From Anaerolineales bacterium (GTDB lineage Bacteria > Chloroflexota > Anaerolineae > Anaerolineales > DRMV01), in contig JALXBY010000208.1 in NCBI GenBank assembly GCA_026991215.1, positions 1 through 5,406 of the forward strand: a stretch of 5,406 nt of DNA, written 5' to 3'. The notes under the pieces are model-generated. The model did no database searches. It was not told the origin of the DNA and saw only the letters and a program-made list of their open reading frames with translations. The position numbers were made by a program, and so were the translations under genes. Each line of letters begins with the position of its first letter. Within the stretch, counting starts at the first letter, position 1. Below, piece after piece: positions 1 through 5,406 of this stretch.

Positions 1-57
1 ATCCTTCGAACCGCAGCGTGGACAGGGTGGATGGTCCTTCGCTCGTTTCCCTGGCAT
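1..57 (-). CDS. N-terminus of a zinc-ribbon protein, partial (possibly transposase-like)
   Basis: The gene starts at an ATG at 57-55 and runs off the left edge. The 19 visible residues read MPGKRAKDHPPCPRCGSKD. The C-P-R-C-G-S knuckle at residues 12-16 is the usual first half of a zinc ribbon; the second Cys pair would lie outside the window. The start is chosen because GGAGG lies six bases upstream. A basic N-terminus followed by CPxCGS is common in IS1- or IS1595-like transposases and in small zinc-ribbon regulators, but 19 residues cannot decide between them. It lies 47 bases downstream of the SWIM-protein stop, in the same orientation. A competing frame opens further upstream at the ATG at 93-91 (MMEQSAEE...), but I see no good ribosome-binding site for it and it shows no recognisable motif. 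Confidence 0.55.
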   Translation of the reverse strand, partial: MPGKRAKDHPPCPRCGSKD

Positions 58-63
58 GTGCCG

Positions 64-70
64 CCTCCTC
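64..70 (-). promoter_or_regulatory. Shine-Dalgarno of the partial zinc-ribbon gene
   Basis: Read on the minus strand this is GAGGAGG, with the GGAGG core at 68-64 and a six-base spacer to the ATG at 57. It is the main evidence that the short reading frame at the left edge is a real gene start. Confidence 0.5.
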
Positions 71-102
71 TTCCGCACTTTGTTCCATCATTATGCCACA
101 AG

Positions 103-125
103 CACTACCCTGTGGGGTCACTACC
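103..125. repeat. Short direct repeat CACTACC at the 3' end of the SWIM gene
   Basis: CACTACC occurs at 103-109 and again at 119-125 (GGTAGTG on the minus strand), a 16-base period. The first copy overlaps the SWIM-gene stop codon and the second lies within its last codons. It may be chance. It could also be a protein-binding site or the edge of a mobile element that begins with the zinc-ribbon gene to the left. No matching inverted terminal repeat or target duplication can be tested in this window. Confidence 0.2.
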
Positions 126-1937
126 GTCCTCCGGCAAGGCCAGTTCTTCCAGCATGGGGCGGAGTTTGTATTTGCGCCAGTGTTTCTCCAACAGGTGGGC
201 CAGGTAGGTATCCCACTGGGCTTTCCTGCCCGCGGCGGCCAGGATGTCCCGGCCCAGCCGCAGCCATTCCACGGCCACGTCGTACTCGGACGAACGGCCG
301 GCGTCTATGATTTCTTCGGCCTGCCGTCGGCATTGGGCAAAGGCCCATTCCGGTTCCTTTTCCTTCACCGCGTTGATGACCCGCAACAGGGCCGTGCTAT
401 CCCACCAGTGCTTCCGTTCGACCACACGCATGGCCCGGCGGTATTCGCCCTCGCGCAGCAGGATGTCCACCGCGATGGCATCGCCCTCCTGTTCCACGAT
501 GTCCAGTGCCTTTTCCCGATGTTGGGACCATGCATCACCATAGAGGCGGGCCAGACGACGGTAATTCTCCGGCGTAACCGAAAGCTTCAGGGCCTTCCAG
601 GCGGCCTTACGGGCCAGGTTGAGGCGGCCGGCTTCCTCGGCGCGGTCGCGCAGCCACTGGGCCAAATAGACGTCATCATCAGGCCACGATGGTTTCATCT
701 GTAAACCGTGCTCACCTAACGCGAGGGCAAATGTAGCCTGGCCGTGTTCCCAAAAGGTCTTGGCCACGTCCAGGATTTCCCCCGGATCGGTCAACAATTC
801 GAAGGCTTCCTGAAAGGCCTGTTCGTGCTGGCCGAGTTGCACCAGCTTCCGGACGTAGAGGTGATACTGCCCCTCGGCCTGGGCCAGGTTGAGGTATTCC
901 TGCACCCGCCCCTGGCGTTCCAGAATCTCCAGACGAATGCGGGTCAGGTTGTCGGCGAAGTAGGGGACTTCCCCTTCCCAGGCGCCCTGCCCGGTGATGT
1001 GGCCCTGCATGGCCGCCACCAGGGGCGGGTAGTCCCACCCCTGCTCGGCCGCGGCTACGGCAATCTCCAGGGCCTCGCCGCCCGGCATGGTTTTGGACCA
1101 GGCTTTGAGTTTTTTGGCCCAGGCCCGGCGTTCTTCTGGGGAAAGGTCGGCCATAAGGAGGGCCGTTGCCCAGAGTTCGCCCAGGCGCTCCATGTTGGAT
1201 TCATCGGCCACGAAACCCTCCATGGCATCCCGTAAGGCGTAGCCCAGTTCGTTGCACCCGTCCTTCCAGGCCTGGGTGGCGGCTTCCAGAACGGTGAGGG
1301 CTTCCCGGGGGCGGTCCTCATCCAGAAGTTCTTCCACCCAATCCAACGCGGGGCGGAGGACTTCGCTTACCTCTTCCTCGAAGTCCCAGCCTTCGTGATA
1401 CGCAGCGTAGAAGTTCTGGGCCGCGGCGCGCAGTTCGCGTTTGATGCGGCTTTGCAGGCGGGTGAGATCAGCGGCGGTAACGTCTTCCTGTTCGCCTTCG
1501 GGGGAAGGCGGCGGTGAAGCGGCCTGGGCCGCCTCTTCCACCACCTCGGCCACCTCTTCAGGGTAGTATCGGGCCAGTTCCAGAAGGATCTGCACCAGTT
1601 GTTCGCGGGTCAGGCCGTCCAGAAGGGCCTGGAGGGGTGGACGTCGCTCAATCTCTTCCTGGTGGTGAAGCAGGTACAGCAACGCGGCCACGATGTGCTT
1701 GCAATCGCCACCCCAGTCGTACGGACATGTGCAGTGGGCCGAAACGATGGTGCCCTTCGGCGAGAAAGTGACGGTGACCCGGTAGGGTTCGGGCTCGCTG
1801 CCCTGGACCCAGGCTGTGTACACATGGCCCCGCCACAGGGCCCGTATCACATGGCCTTGCATGAAATATTGCAGCCCACGCGCCCAAACCTGCGCGCTTG
1901 CGCGCTGCCGTATGTCGGTTTCGGTCAGGGAAATCAT
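105..1937 (-). CDS. SWIM zinc-finger protein with long helical (TPR-like) C-terminal region
   Basis: The product is a 610-residue cytoplasmic protein with no signal peptide or membrane segment. Residues 69-81 carry the SWIM pattern CxCx7CxH (C69, C71, C79, H81), preceded by the short beta-strand segment (YRVTVTFSPKGTIVSAHC) typical of the family. SWIM domains are zinc-binding modules thought to bind DNA or protein. After helices at about 82-137 and a Pro/Glu-rich linker at about 138-153, the remainder to the end is almost all amphipathic helix with repeated Ala/Leu-rich pairs (for example residues near EALTVLEAATQAW). This suggests a TPR-like solenoid for protein contacts. The stop is TAG at 107-105. 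The ATG at 1937 is supported by GGAGG at 1951-1947, nine bases upstream. It lies 78 bases downstream of the 283-residue zinc-finger gene on the same strand, so co-transcription is likely. The family is recognisable but the cellular role is unknown; no enzymatic motif is visible. Confidence 0.85.
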   Translation of the reverse strand: MISLTETDIRQRASAQVWARGLQYFMQGHVIRALWRGHVYTAWVQGSEPEPYRVTVTFSPKGTIVSAHCTCPYDWGGDCKHIVAALLYLLHHQEEIERRPPLQALLDGLTREQLVQILLELARYYPEEVAEVVEEAAQAASPPPSPEGEQEDVTAADLTRLQSRIKRELRAAAQNFYAAYHEGWDFEEEVSEVLRPALDWVEELLDEDRPREALTVLEAATQAWKDGCNELGYALRDAMEGFVADESNMERLGELWATALLMADLSPEERRAWAKKLKAWSKTMPGGEALEIAVAAAEQGWDYPPLVAAMQGHITGQGAWEGEVPYFADNLTRIRLEILERQGRVQEYLNLAQAEGQYHLYVRKLVQLGQHEQAFQEAFELLTDPGEILDVAKTFWEHGQATFALALGEHGLQMKPSWPDDDVYLAQWLRDRAEEAGRLNLARKAAWKALKLSVTPENYRRLARLYGDAWSQHREKALDIVEQEGDAIAVDILLREGEYRRAMRVVERKHWWDSTALLRVINAVKEKEPEWAFAQCRRQAEEIIDAGRSSEYDVAVEWLRLGRDILAAAGRKAQWDTYLAHLLEKHWRKYKLRPMLEELALPEDGSDPTG

Positions 1938-2015
1938 GGGGATGCGCCTCCCATTTGGGGAACGTCGGGCACCGTGCCAGGGATGACCTGCGCCTGTACC
2001 CGTGCATCAAAAGGG
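1938..2015 (-). other. Spacer between the two zinc-finger genes
   Basis: This 78-base gap contains the SWIM-gene ribosome-binding site (GGAGG at 1951-1947) and a small inverted repeat with arms GGCAC/GTGCC at 1968-1978. The single-base centre makes it a poor RNA hairpin and there is no following T-run, so I see no terminator. The gap is compatible with read-through from the upstream gene. Confidence 0.4.
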
Positions 2016-2867
2016 TCAGGAGGGTTCTGGAGGGAACACTTCGAATTTCAATTCGGGCAGGTAAGGACCATCGTAGCCGCACAGCCCTGCACGCGGGGAA
2101 TTGACCAATGGGAGATAATATTCCACATCGCCTTTGTCGTAGGCCTCGTCGGCATGTTGCTTGCATAATGTGTGGTAGTACCCCTCTTCGTCCACGGCCA
2201 GGACGTCCGCAGGTTTGCCGCACACATCGCAAGGGATGCGGGGCTTGAAGTTACGGCTGAGCACACGGATGGCCATGTTCCCTTCAGGGCGGGGGCCGGT
2301 GTAGCGGTCCCGAACCTGGAGGTTCAACCGGGTGGTGGTGCCGAAGTCGTACTCGTAAACGAACTTGTCGATTACCTGCACCAGGTCGCCCACGGTGAAC
2401 AGGCTTGCAGGCAGTTCCACGCCCCAGGGGCCGGAGAAAGCCTGGGCATAACGCACCCACAAGGGCGCGGACGTGTCCGGGATGGGGTCTCCGTCCAAGC
2501 GGATCTCTTCCTCGATCTCTTCCCTGGTCGGTATCGGTCCTTCAAGGTGTACCTCGAAGTAGACGGTCGTGTCCTGGTAGGTGACCACAAAATGGCTGAG
2601 ATGGCCACAGCACTCCACCCAGATCGCGCGCAGGAAATCGTCCAGGTCCAGCAGGGGCAGGTCGAGGGGCATTTCCAGGTCGAGCCAGAAGGCCTGGGAG
2701 GGGAGCACGGCCCAGGGTGTGGCGTCGGTCACCCGGAGCCAGACCAGGGGGGTATCGCCCTGGCGCTCCTTCAAGTGCTTGCGCAGATGCCGGGCCATAC
2801 CCGCCCTGGCATACACCTTCCCGCATAGGAAGCACTTCCCTAAGGGGGATTGGCGTTTGGTGGCCAT
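2016..2867 (-). CDS. pRiA4b ORF-3-like (IS1096 passenger TnpR-type) protein with two zinc-binding sites
   Basis: The product is a 283-residue soluble protein. Residues 12-31 form a near-canonical C2H2 finger (C12-x2-C15-x11-H27-x3-H31). The middle looks like the pRiA4b ORF-3 fold, often annotated as IS1096 passenger TnpR-like. A strand (FWLDLEMPLD, about 60-69) leads into a helix and the motif IWVECCGHLSHF (82-93), and after an acidic insert comes VYEYDFGTTTRLNLQV (170-185), the most diagnostic element I recognise. A second metal site follows with C213-x2-C216 and C235-x2-H238. The tail has NSPRAGLCGYDGP (256-268), which I recall from relatives. The ATG at 2867 has AGGAG at 2879-2875 with a seven-base spacer; the stop is TGA at 2018-2016. 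It is the first gene of the likely minus-strand unit and is divergent from the cytochrome gene. Despite the family name, no resolvase catalytic motif or transposon end is visible, so this is not evidence of an insertion sequence. The biochemical function is unknown. Confidence 0.7.
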   Translation of the reverse strand: MATKRQSPLGKCFLCGKVYARAGMARHLRKHLKERQGDTPLVWLRVTDATPWAVLPSQAFWLDLEMPLDLPLLDLDDFLRAIWVECCGHLSHFVVTYQDTTVYFEVHLEGPIPTREEIEEEIRLDGDPIPDTSAPLWVRYAQAFSGPWGVELPASLFTVGDLVQVIDKFVYEYDFGTTTRLNLQVRDRYTGPRPEGNMAIRVLSRNFKPRIPCDVCGKPADVLAVDEEGYYHTLCKQHADEAYDKGDVEYYLPLVNSPRAGLCGYDGPYLPELKFEVFPPEPS

Positions 2868-2897
2868 GGATGTGCTCCTAAAATTTGGTTTCTGGTT

Positions 2898-2903
2898 ATT
2901 CTA
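2898..2903 (-). promoter_or_regulatory. Candidate -10 box for the minus-strand unit
   Basis: The minus strand reads TAGAAT (five of six matches to TATAAT) about 30 bases upstream of the ATG at 2867. This would give a leader of roughly 25 bases carrying the AGGAG at 2879-2875. No good -35 hexamer lies at the expected distance, so the promoter may be weak, activator-dependent or elsewhere. Confidence 0.3.
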
Positions 2904-2961
2904 CCCCTCATTGGCAGGATTGCGGCAGATTTTTGTCTACGTTCCTTCGGCTCCCCTGCAA

Positions 2962-2979
2962 CCGCCGCGCGCACGGCGG
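2962..2979. repeat. GC-only inverted repeat CCGCCG/CGGCGG
   Basis: Perfect six-base arms at 2962-2967 and 2974-2979 flank a six-base centre (CGCGCA). There is no T-run on either side, so it is not an intrinsic terminator. It could be an operator or a structured element, or simply GC-rich chance. Confidence 0.3.
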
Positions 2980-3014
2980 CCCACGCCATCGATTTCTTCG
3001 CTTAACCACCAAAG

Positions 3015-3042
3015 TTGCCAAAACCCGGTTTTCCTCTATAGA
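3015..3042 (+). promoter_or_regulatory. Candidate sigma-70-type promoter for the cytochrome gene
   Basis: TTGCCA at 3015-3020 (five of six to TTGACA) is followed after 16 bases by TATAGA at 3037-3042 (four of six to TATAAT). Transcription would begin near 3049 and leave a leader of about 180 bases before the chosen start at 3232. It is the best -35/-10 pair I see in the region on this strand, but it is judged by eye. Confidence 0.35.
3020..3032. promoter_or_regulatory. Palindrome in the promoter spacer, candidate operator
   Basis: AAAACC-C-GGTTTT is a perfect inverted repeat of six-base arms around one central base. It begins on the last base of the candidate -35 and fills most of the spacer to the -10. 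A dimeric regulator bound here would be placed to block or remodel the promoter. The regulator is unknown. Confidence 0.3.
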
Positions 3043-3075
3043 AACCCAAAGGGGCCTTGGCGAATCCGTATGTTC

Positions 3076-3101
3076 AAGCCCTGGAGTTTTCACAGGGTTT
3101 T
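3076..3101 (+). terminator. Weak hairpin followed by TTTT, attenuator-like
   Basis: CCCTG at 3079-3083 pairs with CAGGG at 3093-3097 around a nine-base loop. The stem can be extended outward by one G-T and two A-T pairs, and the sequence TTTT follows at 3098-3101. If the candidate promoter at 3015-3042 is real, this lies early in the cytochrome leader. The stem is short and the T-run minimal, so termination would be inefficient at best. Confidence 0.15.
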
Positions 3102-3175
3102 GCCTCAAGTTTTATGCGAAAAATGACAAATGGCACCCCGGTGCAACGCGTTCGGCGGAATAAGGTTGAATGTTG

Positions 3176-3181
3176 TAGAAT
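3176..3181 (+). promoter_or_regulatory. Alternative -10 box for the cytochrome gene
   Basis: TAGAAT matches TATAAT in five of six positions and would start transcription near 3189 with a leader of about 43 bases. No acceptable -35 is present 16-18 bases upstream. It is the same hexamer proposed as the -10 of the divergent minus-strand gene. Confidence 0.22.
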
Positions 3182-3187
3182 TCAAAT

Positions 3188-3207
3188 CCCGCTTCGCCGG
3201 AGGCGGG
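3188..3207 (+). promoter_or_regulatory. Stable hairpin just upstream of the cytochrome start
   Basis: CCCGCTTC at 3188-3195 pairs over eight positions (one a G-T) with GAGGCGGG at 3200-3207 around the tetraloop GCCG. The hairpin buries the GGAGG at 3199-3203, the only Shine-Dalgarno-like sequence for the upstream ATG at 3217, and leaves the second one at 3219-3225 free. It may set the start site, stabilise the 5' end of the message or tune translation. There is no following T-run. Confidence 0.4.
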
Positions 3208-3218
3208 GAAACCCATAT

Positions 3219-3225
3219 GGAGGGG
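3219..3225 (+). promoter_or_regulatory. Ribosome-binding site deciding the cytochrome start
   Basis: GGAGGGG ends six bases before the ATG at 3232. The in-frame ATG at 3217 has only a GGAGG 13 bases away that is locked in a hairpin. The later start also gives a more conventional signal peptide beginning MRRW, so 3232 is preferred. Confidence 0.6.
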
Positions 3226-3231
3226 AAGGGT

Positions 3232-5406
3232 ATGCGTCGTTGGGCCGCTGTGTTTATTGGTGTGGTGGGTCTGCTGGCGGTCAGCCTGTTGGTCTCCCAA
3301 CGGGCCTGGGCCGGCGACGGTCAGACGCCGCAGACCCAGTTGGGGCGGGAAGGCTGTCTTTCCTGTCACGAAGGCATCGAAGACATCCGCCCCCAAGACA
3401 GCGACATGATGCGCCAACTCAAAGCCATGGGGGAATGTACCGCGTGCCACGGCGGTGACCCCACGGTCACCGGCACGCCCGATGACGAGGAAGCCGTGCA
3501 ACAGGCCCACAGCGGGGAGTTCTACCCCGACCCCGGCAACATCTGGATTGCCGACCGCACCTGCGGCAAGTGCCATCCGGGGTATGCCGAAAGCCTGCGC
3601 AAGAGCCTGATGAACACCGAAGCAGGCAAAATCCACGGCACGTTGTGGGCCTTTGGCGCGTTCGGCGGTAAGTACGGTCTGGACCCCGAACGCATCCATA
3701 AGGTTATCTACGGCAACTATGACGTCAAAGACGAAGACGGCCCCACGCCTATCTTCGGCACCGAAATGTACAAGAAGTACATGGAAGCCCTGGTTCAGGC
3801 CTTCCCCGACCAGTTCCCCCAGGAACTCAAGGCCCTGCCGTTGCCCAGTGTGGAGGAAATCGTCGAAAACCCCGAATGGGCCGCCTTCACCTACCTGCGC
3901 AGCGACTGCCAGCGCTGTCACGTAGGCGTGCCCCCGCGGGCCAAGCGGGGTGACTGGCGCGGCACGGGTTGTTCCGCCTGCCACATGCCCTACAGCAACG
4001 AAGGCTATTACGAGGGCAACGACCCCACCATCCCCAAGGACGAGCCTGGCCACATCCTGGTGCATACCATCCAGGCCACGCGGGAATCCCCGGTCAAGGT
4101 GGGTGACAAGGTATACACCGGCATCCCGGTGGAGACCTGCAACTCCTGCCACAACCGGGGCAAGCGCATTGGCGTGAGTTACGAAGGCCTGATGGAATTC
4201 CCCTACGGCACGCCCTTCGACCCCCAGGGCGGCAAGCAGCCCAAACTGCACACCAAGGTCTACCTCTTCATCCAGGATGACGTGCACCATTCGGGCAAGG
4301 ACGGCAAGCCCGGCGGCGGCATGCTGTGCCAGGACTGCCACACCAGCATCGACATGCACGGCGACGGCAACATCTTCGGTACCACCCTGGCCCAGGTGGA
4401 AATCGAATGCGCGGACTGCCACGGCACGCCCGACAAGTACCCGTGGGAACTGCCCCTGGGATTCCAGGAGGAAGAACTGGGCAAGGCCGCGGGCCTCAAG
4501 TTCGACGAACCGCGCGGGCTGTGGACCAAGAATCTGCCTCGCTGGATGACCTACGGCACCGTCTATGACATGAAGGACGGCTACCTGCTCACCGCCCGCG
4601 GCAACCCCTTTGGCAACGTGGTCAAGGATGGCGACAAGGTCATCCTGTATTCGGCCACGGGCAAGGAATTCGAGGTGCCCTTGCTCAAGAAGATTAAGGA
4701 AGAAGGCTCGTGGGTCTCCAAGGACAGCGAAGTGGCCATGGACAAGGTCAAGGCCCACATGGAGAAGATGGAGTGCTACGCCTGCCATGCTTCCTGGGCA
4801 CCACAGTGTTACGGCTGCCACGTGGTCGTGGACTACCGCGAAGGCAAGACGTCCACCGACTGGCTGGCCACGGCTCAGAAGTACATCGATACCCAGGGCC
4901 GGGGCAAGCACCTGGACTTCAGCAAGAACCCGGAGAAGCAACCGGGCAAAGCCTCCGAAGGCCGGGCCTACCTGCGCTGGGAGGACCCCATCCTGGGCAT
5001 CAATGGTGAAGGCCGGGTGACGCCCATCATCCCCGGTTGCCAGGTGGTGTACACGGTCATCGGGCCGGACGGCACCACCTTGGTGCACAACAAGATTGGC
5101 CGGACCCCGCCCAACACCGAAGGCGCGGGTGCGGAAGGCCAGCGGGGCATCGACATGGCCCCGGCCCAGCCCCACACCGTGGGTCTGAAGGCCCGACGCT
5201 GTGAATCCTGCCATGACAGCGAAAAGGCCCTGGGCTACGGCATTCAGGGCGGCATCTTCCTGCAGGGGTACGACGAGCCACGCTACGTAGACCTGCTGGA
5301 CGGCGACGGCAACGTGGTGCCGCAGAAGGTCCAGATTCAGATGCAGCCCATCCCCGACCTGCCCTTCGACTGGAGCCAGGTCATCAACCCCGAAACCGGG
5401 GAACAG
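3232..5406 (+). CDS. Exported multiheme c-type cytochrome, at least 11 haems, 3' partial
   Basis: The visible 725 codons contain no stop, so the protein continues past the right edge. Residues 1-27 form a Sec signal peptide: MRRW, a hydrophobic core (AAVFIGVVGLLAVSLLV) and an A-W-A cleavage site before Gly28. Haem attachment and function must therefore be outside the cytoplasmic membrane. Eleven CXXCH motifs begin at residues 42, 69, 111, 226, 247, 303, 366, 393, 515, 526 and 657. There is no CXXCK, which argues against an NrfA-type nitrite reductase active site. Haems 9 and 10 are very close (CYACHASWAPQCYGCH). Long haem-free segments (about 116-225, 398-514 and 531-656) look like folded inserts; residues near 550-580 and 610-640 alternate polar and hydrophobic as beta-strands do. 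Many further His residues (for example in DDVHHSG and IDMHGDG) could be distal ligands. I recall similar CxDCHTxxDxHGDG segments from large cytochromes of metal- and sulfur-reducing bacteria, but cannot name a subfamily. Role: extracytoplasmic electron transfer or terminal reduction, substrate unknown. An alternative start is the ATG at 3217. Confidence 0.9.
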   Translation, partial: MRRWAAVFIGVVGLLAVSLLVSQRAWAGDGQTPQTQLGREGCLSCHEGIEDIRPQDSDMMRQLKAMGECTACHGGDPTVTGTPDDEEAVQQAHSGEFYPDPGNIWIADRTCGKCHPGYAESLRKSLMNTEAGKIHGTLWAFGAFGGKYGLDPERIHKVIYGNYDVKDEDGPTPIFGTEMYKKYMEALVQAFPDQFPQELKALPLPSVEEIVENPEWAAFTYLRSDCQRCHVGVPPRAKRGDWRGTGCSACHMPYSNEGYYEGNDPTIPKDEPGHILVHTIQATRESPVKVGDKVYTGIPVETCNSCHNRGKRIGVSYEGLMEFPYGTPFDPQGGKQPKLHTKVYLFIQDDVHHSGKDGKPGGGMLCQDCHTSIDMHGDGNIFGTTLAQVEIECADCHGTPDKYPWELPLGFQEEELGKAAGLKFDEPRGLWTKNLPRWMTYGTVYDMKDGYLLTARGNPFGNVVKDGDKVILYSATGKEFEVPLLKKIKEEGSWVSKDSEVAMDKVKAHMEKMECYACHASWAPQCYGCHVVVDYREGKTSTDWLATAQKYIDTQGRGKHLDFSKNPEKQPGKASEGRAYLRWEDPILGINGEGRVTPIIPGCQVVYTVIGPDGTTLVHNKIGRTPPNTEGAGAEGQRGIDMAPAQPHTVGLKARRCESCHDSEKALGYGIQGGIFLQGYDEPRYVDLLDGDGNVVPQKVQIQMQPIPDLPFDWSQVINPETGEQ

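Larger units (their letters stand above)
2868..3231. other. Divergent intergenic regulatory region
   Basis: This 364-base segment separates the minus-strand zinc-finger gene from the plus-strand cytochrome gene and should hold promoters for both. It is less GC-rich than the flanking genes and lacks a convincing gene; the open frames crossing it are continuations of shadow frames without good start signals. It contains at least four inverted repeats (2962-2979, 3020-3032, 3079-3097, 3188-3207) plus a small GCACC/GGTGC pair at 3133-3144. I see no tRNA, CRISPR repeat or recognised riboswitch. Confidence 0.6.

Noticed and set aside
18..704. Plus-strand open frame of 228 residues opposite the SWIM gene
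   Set aside because: It is antisense to the SWIM gene, has no clear ribosome-binding site and no domain signature. The minus-strand frame shows the SWIM motif and a good start.
1968..1978. Inverted repeat GGCAC-C-GTGCC between the two zinc-finger genes as a terminator
   Set aside because: The one-base centre leaves too small a loop for a stable hairpin of that length, and no T-run follows on the minus strand.
2172..2828. Plus-strand open frame of 218 residues opposite the 283-residue zinc-finger gene
   Set aside because: It is a composition shadow. The minus frame carries two zinc sites, the YEYDFG core and a Shine-Dalgarno sequence.
2016..2867. Calling this gene part of an insertion sequence because of the IS1096-passenger family name
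   Set aside because: No transposase, terminal inverted repeat or target duplication flanks it. The name reflects the first family member described, and relatives are commonly chromosomal.
3057..3458. Plus-strand open frame of 133 residues crossing the intergenic region into the cytochrome gene
   Set aside because: It overlaps the signal peptide and the first two haem motifs in another frame, has no good start signal and has an arginine-rich, motif-free translation.
3112..5214. A 700-residue open frame antisense to the cytochrome gene
   Set aside because: It mirrors the cytochrome codons in a GC-rich gene whose third positions suppress antisense stops. It is rich in low-complexity Val/Ala/Gly/His stretches, has no recognisable motif, and the opposite strand has eleven CXXCH motifs and a signal peptide.
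3232..5406. Assignment as NrfA nitrite reductase or hydroxylamine oxidoreductase
   Set aside because: No CXXCK active-site motif is seen, and the haem count and spacing do not match the compact five- or eight-haem layouts of those enzymes.

Overview
The window is GC-rich and densely coding, with strongly GC-biased third codon positions that also leave long spurious open frames on the opposite strands. Start sites carry clear Shine-Dalgarno sequences (GGAGG or AGGAG). The gene content is a SWIM zinc-finger protein, a pRiA4b ORF-3-like zinc-finger protein and a large periplasmic or extracellular multiheme cytochrome c. This best fits a bacterium from an anaerobic or microaerophilic, metal- or sulfur-cycling habitat. 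My guess is Chloroflexota (Anaerolineae-like), inferred from remembered family distributions only; no rRNA or other marker gene is present.

Layout: the left half (1-2867) is read entirely on the minus strand. In transcription order it holds a 283-residue protein with a pRiA4b ORF-3/IS1096-passenger-like core between two candidate zinc sites (2867-2016). A 610-residue SWIM-domain protein with a long helical, TPR-like tail follows (1937-105). Last come the first 19 codons of a zinc-ribbon protein running off the left edge (57-1). The gaps are 78 and 47 bases and each gene has its own ribosome-binding site, so one transcription unit is plausible. All three predicted products carry a cysteine/histidine metal-binding motif.

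The segment 2868-3231 is a 364-base divergent intergenic region. It is more AT-rich than its flanks and contains several inverted repeats, a candidate promoter with a palindrome in its spacer, and a hairpin just upstream of the cytochrome start.

The right half (3232-5406) is one plus-strand gene that is still open at the right edge. It encodes an exported cytochrome with a Sec signal peptide and eleven CXXCH haem c motifs in the 725 visible residues, spaced in clusters by haem-free stretches of about 110-125 residues. It is probably an electron-transfer or terminal-reductase component of extracytoplasmic respiration, but its partners lie outside the window and its substrate cannot be read from the sequence. 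There is no evidence that the minus-strand genes work with it; the two sides share only the divergent regulatory region.
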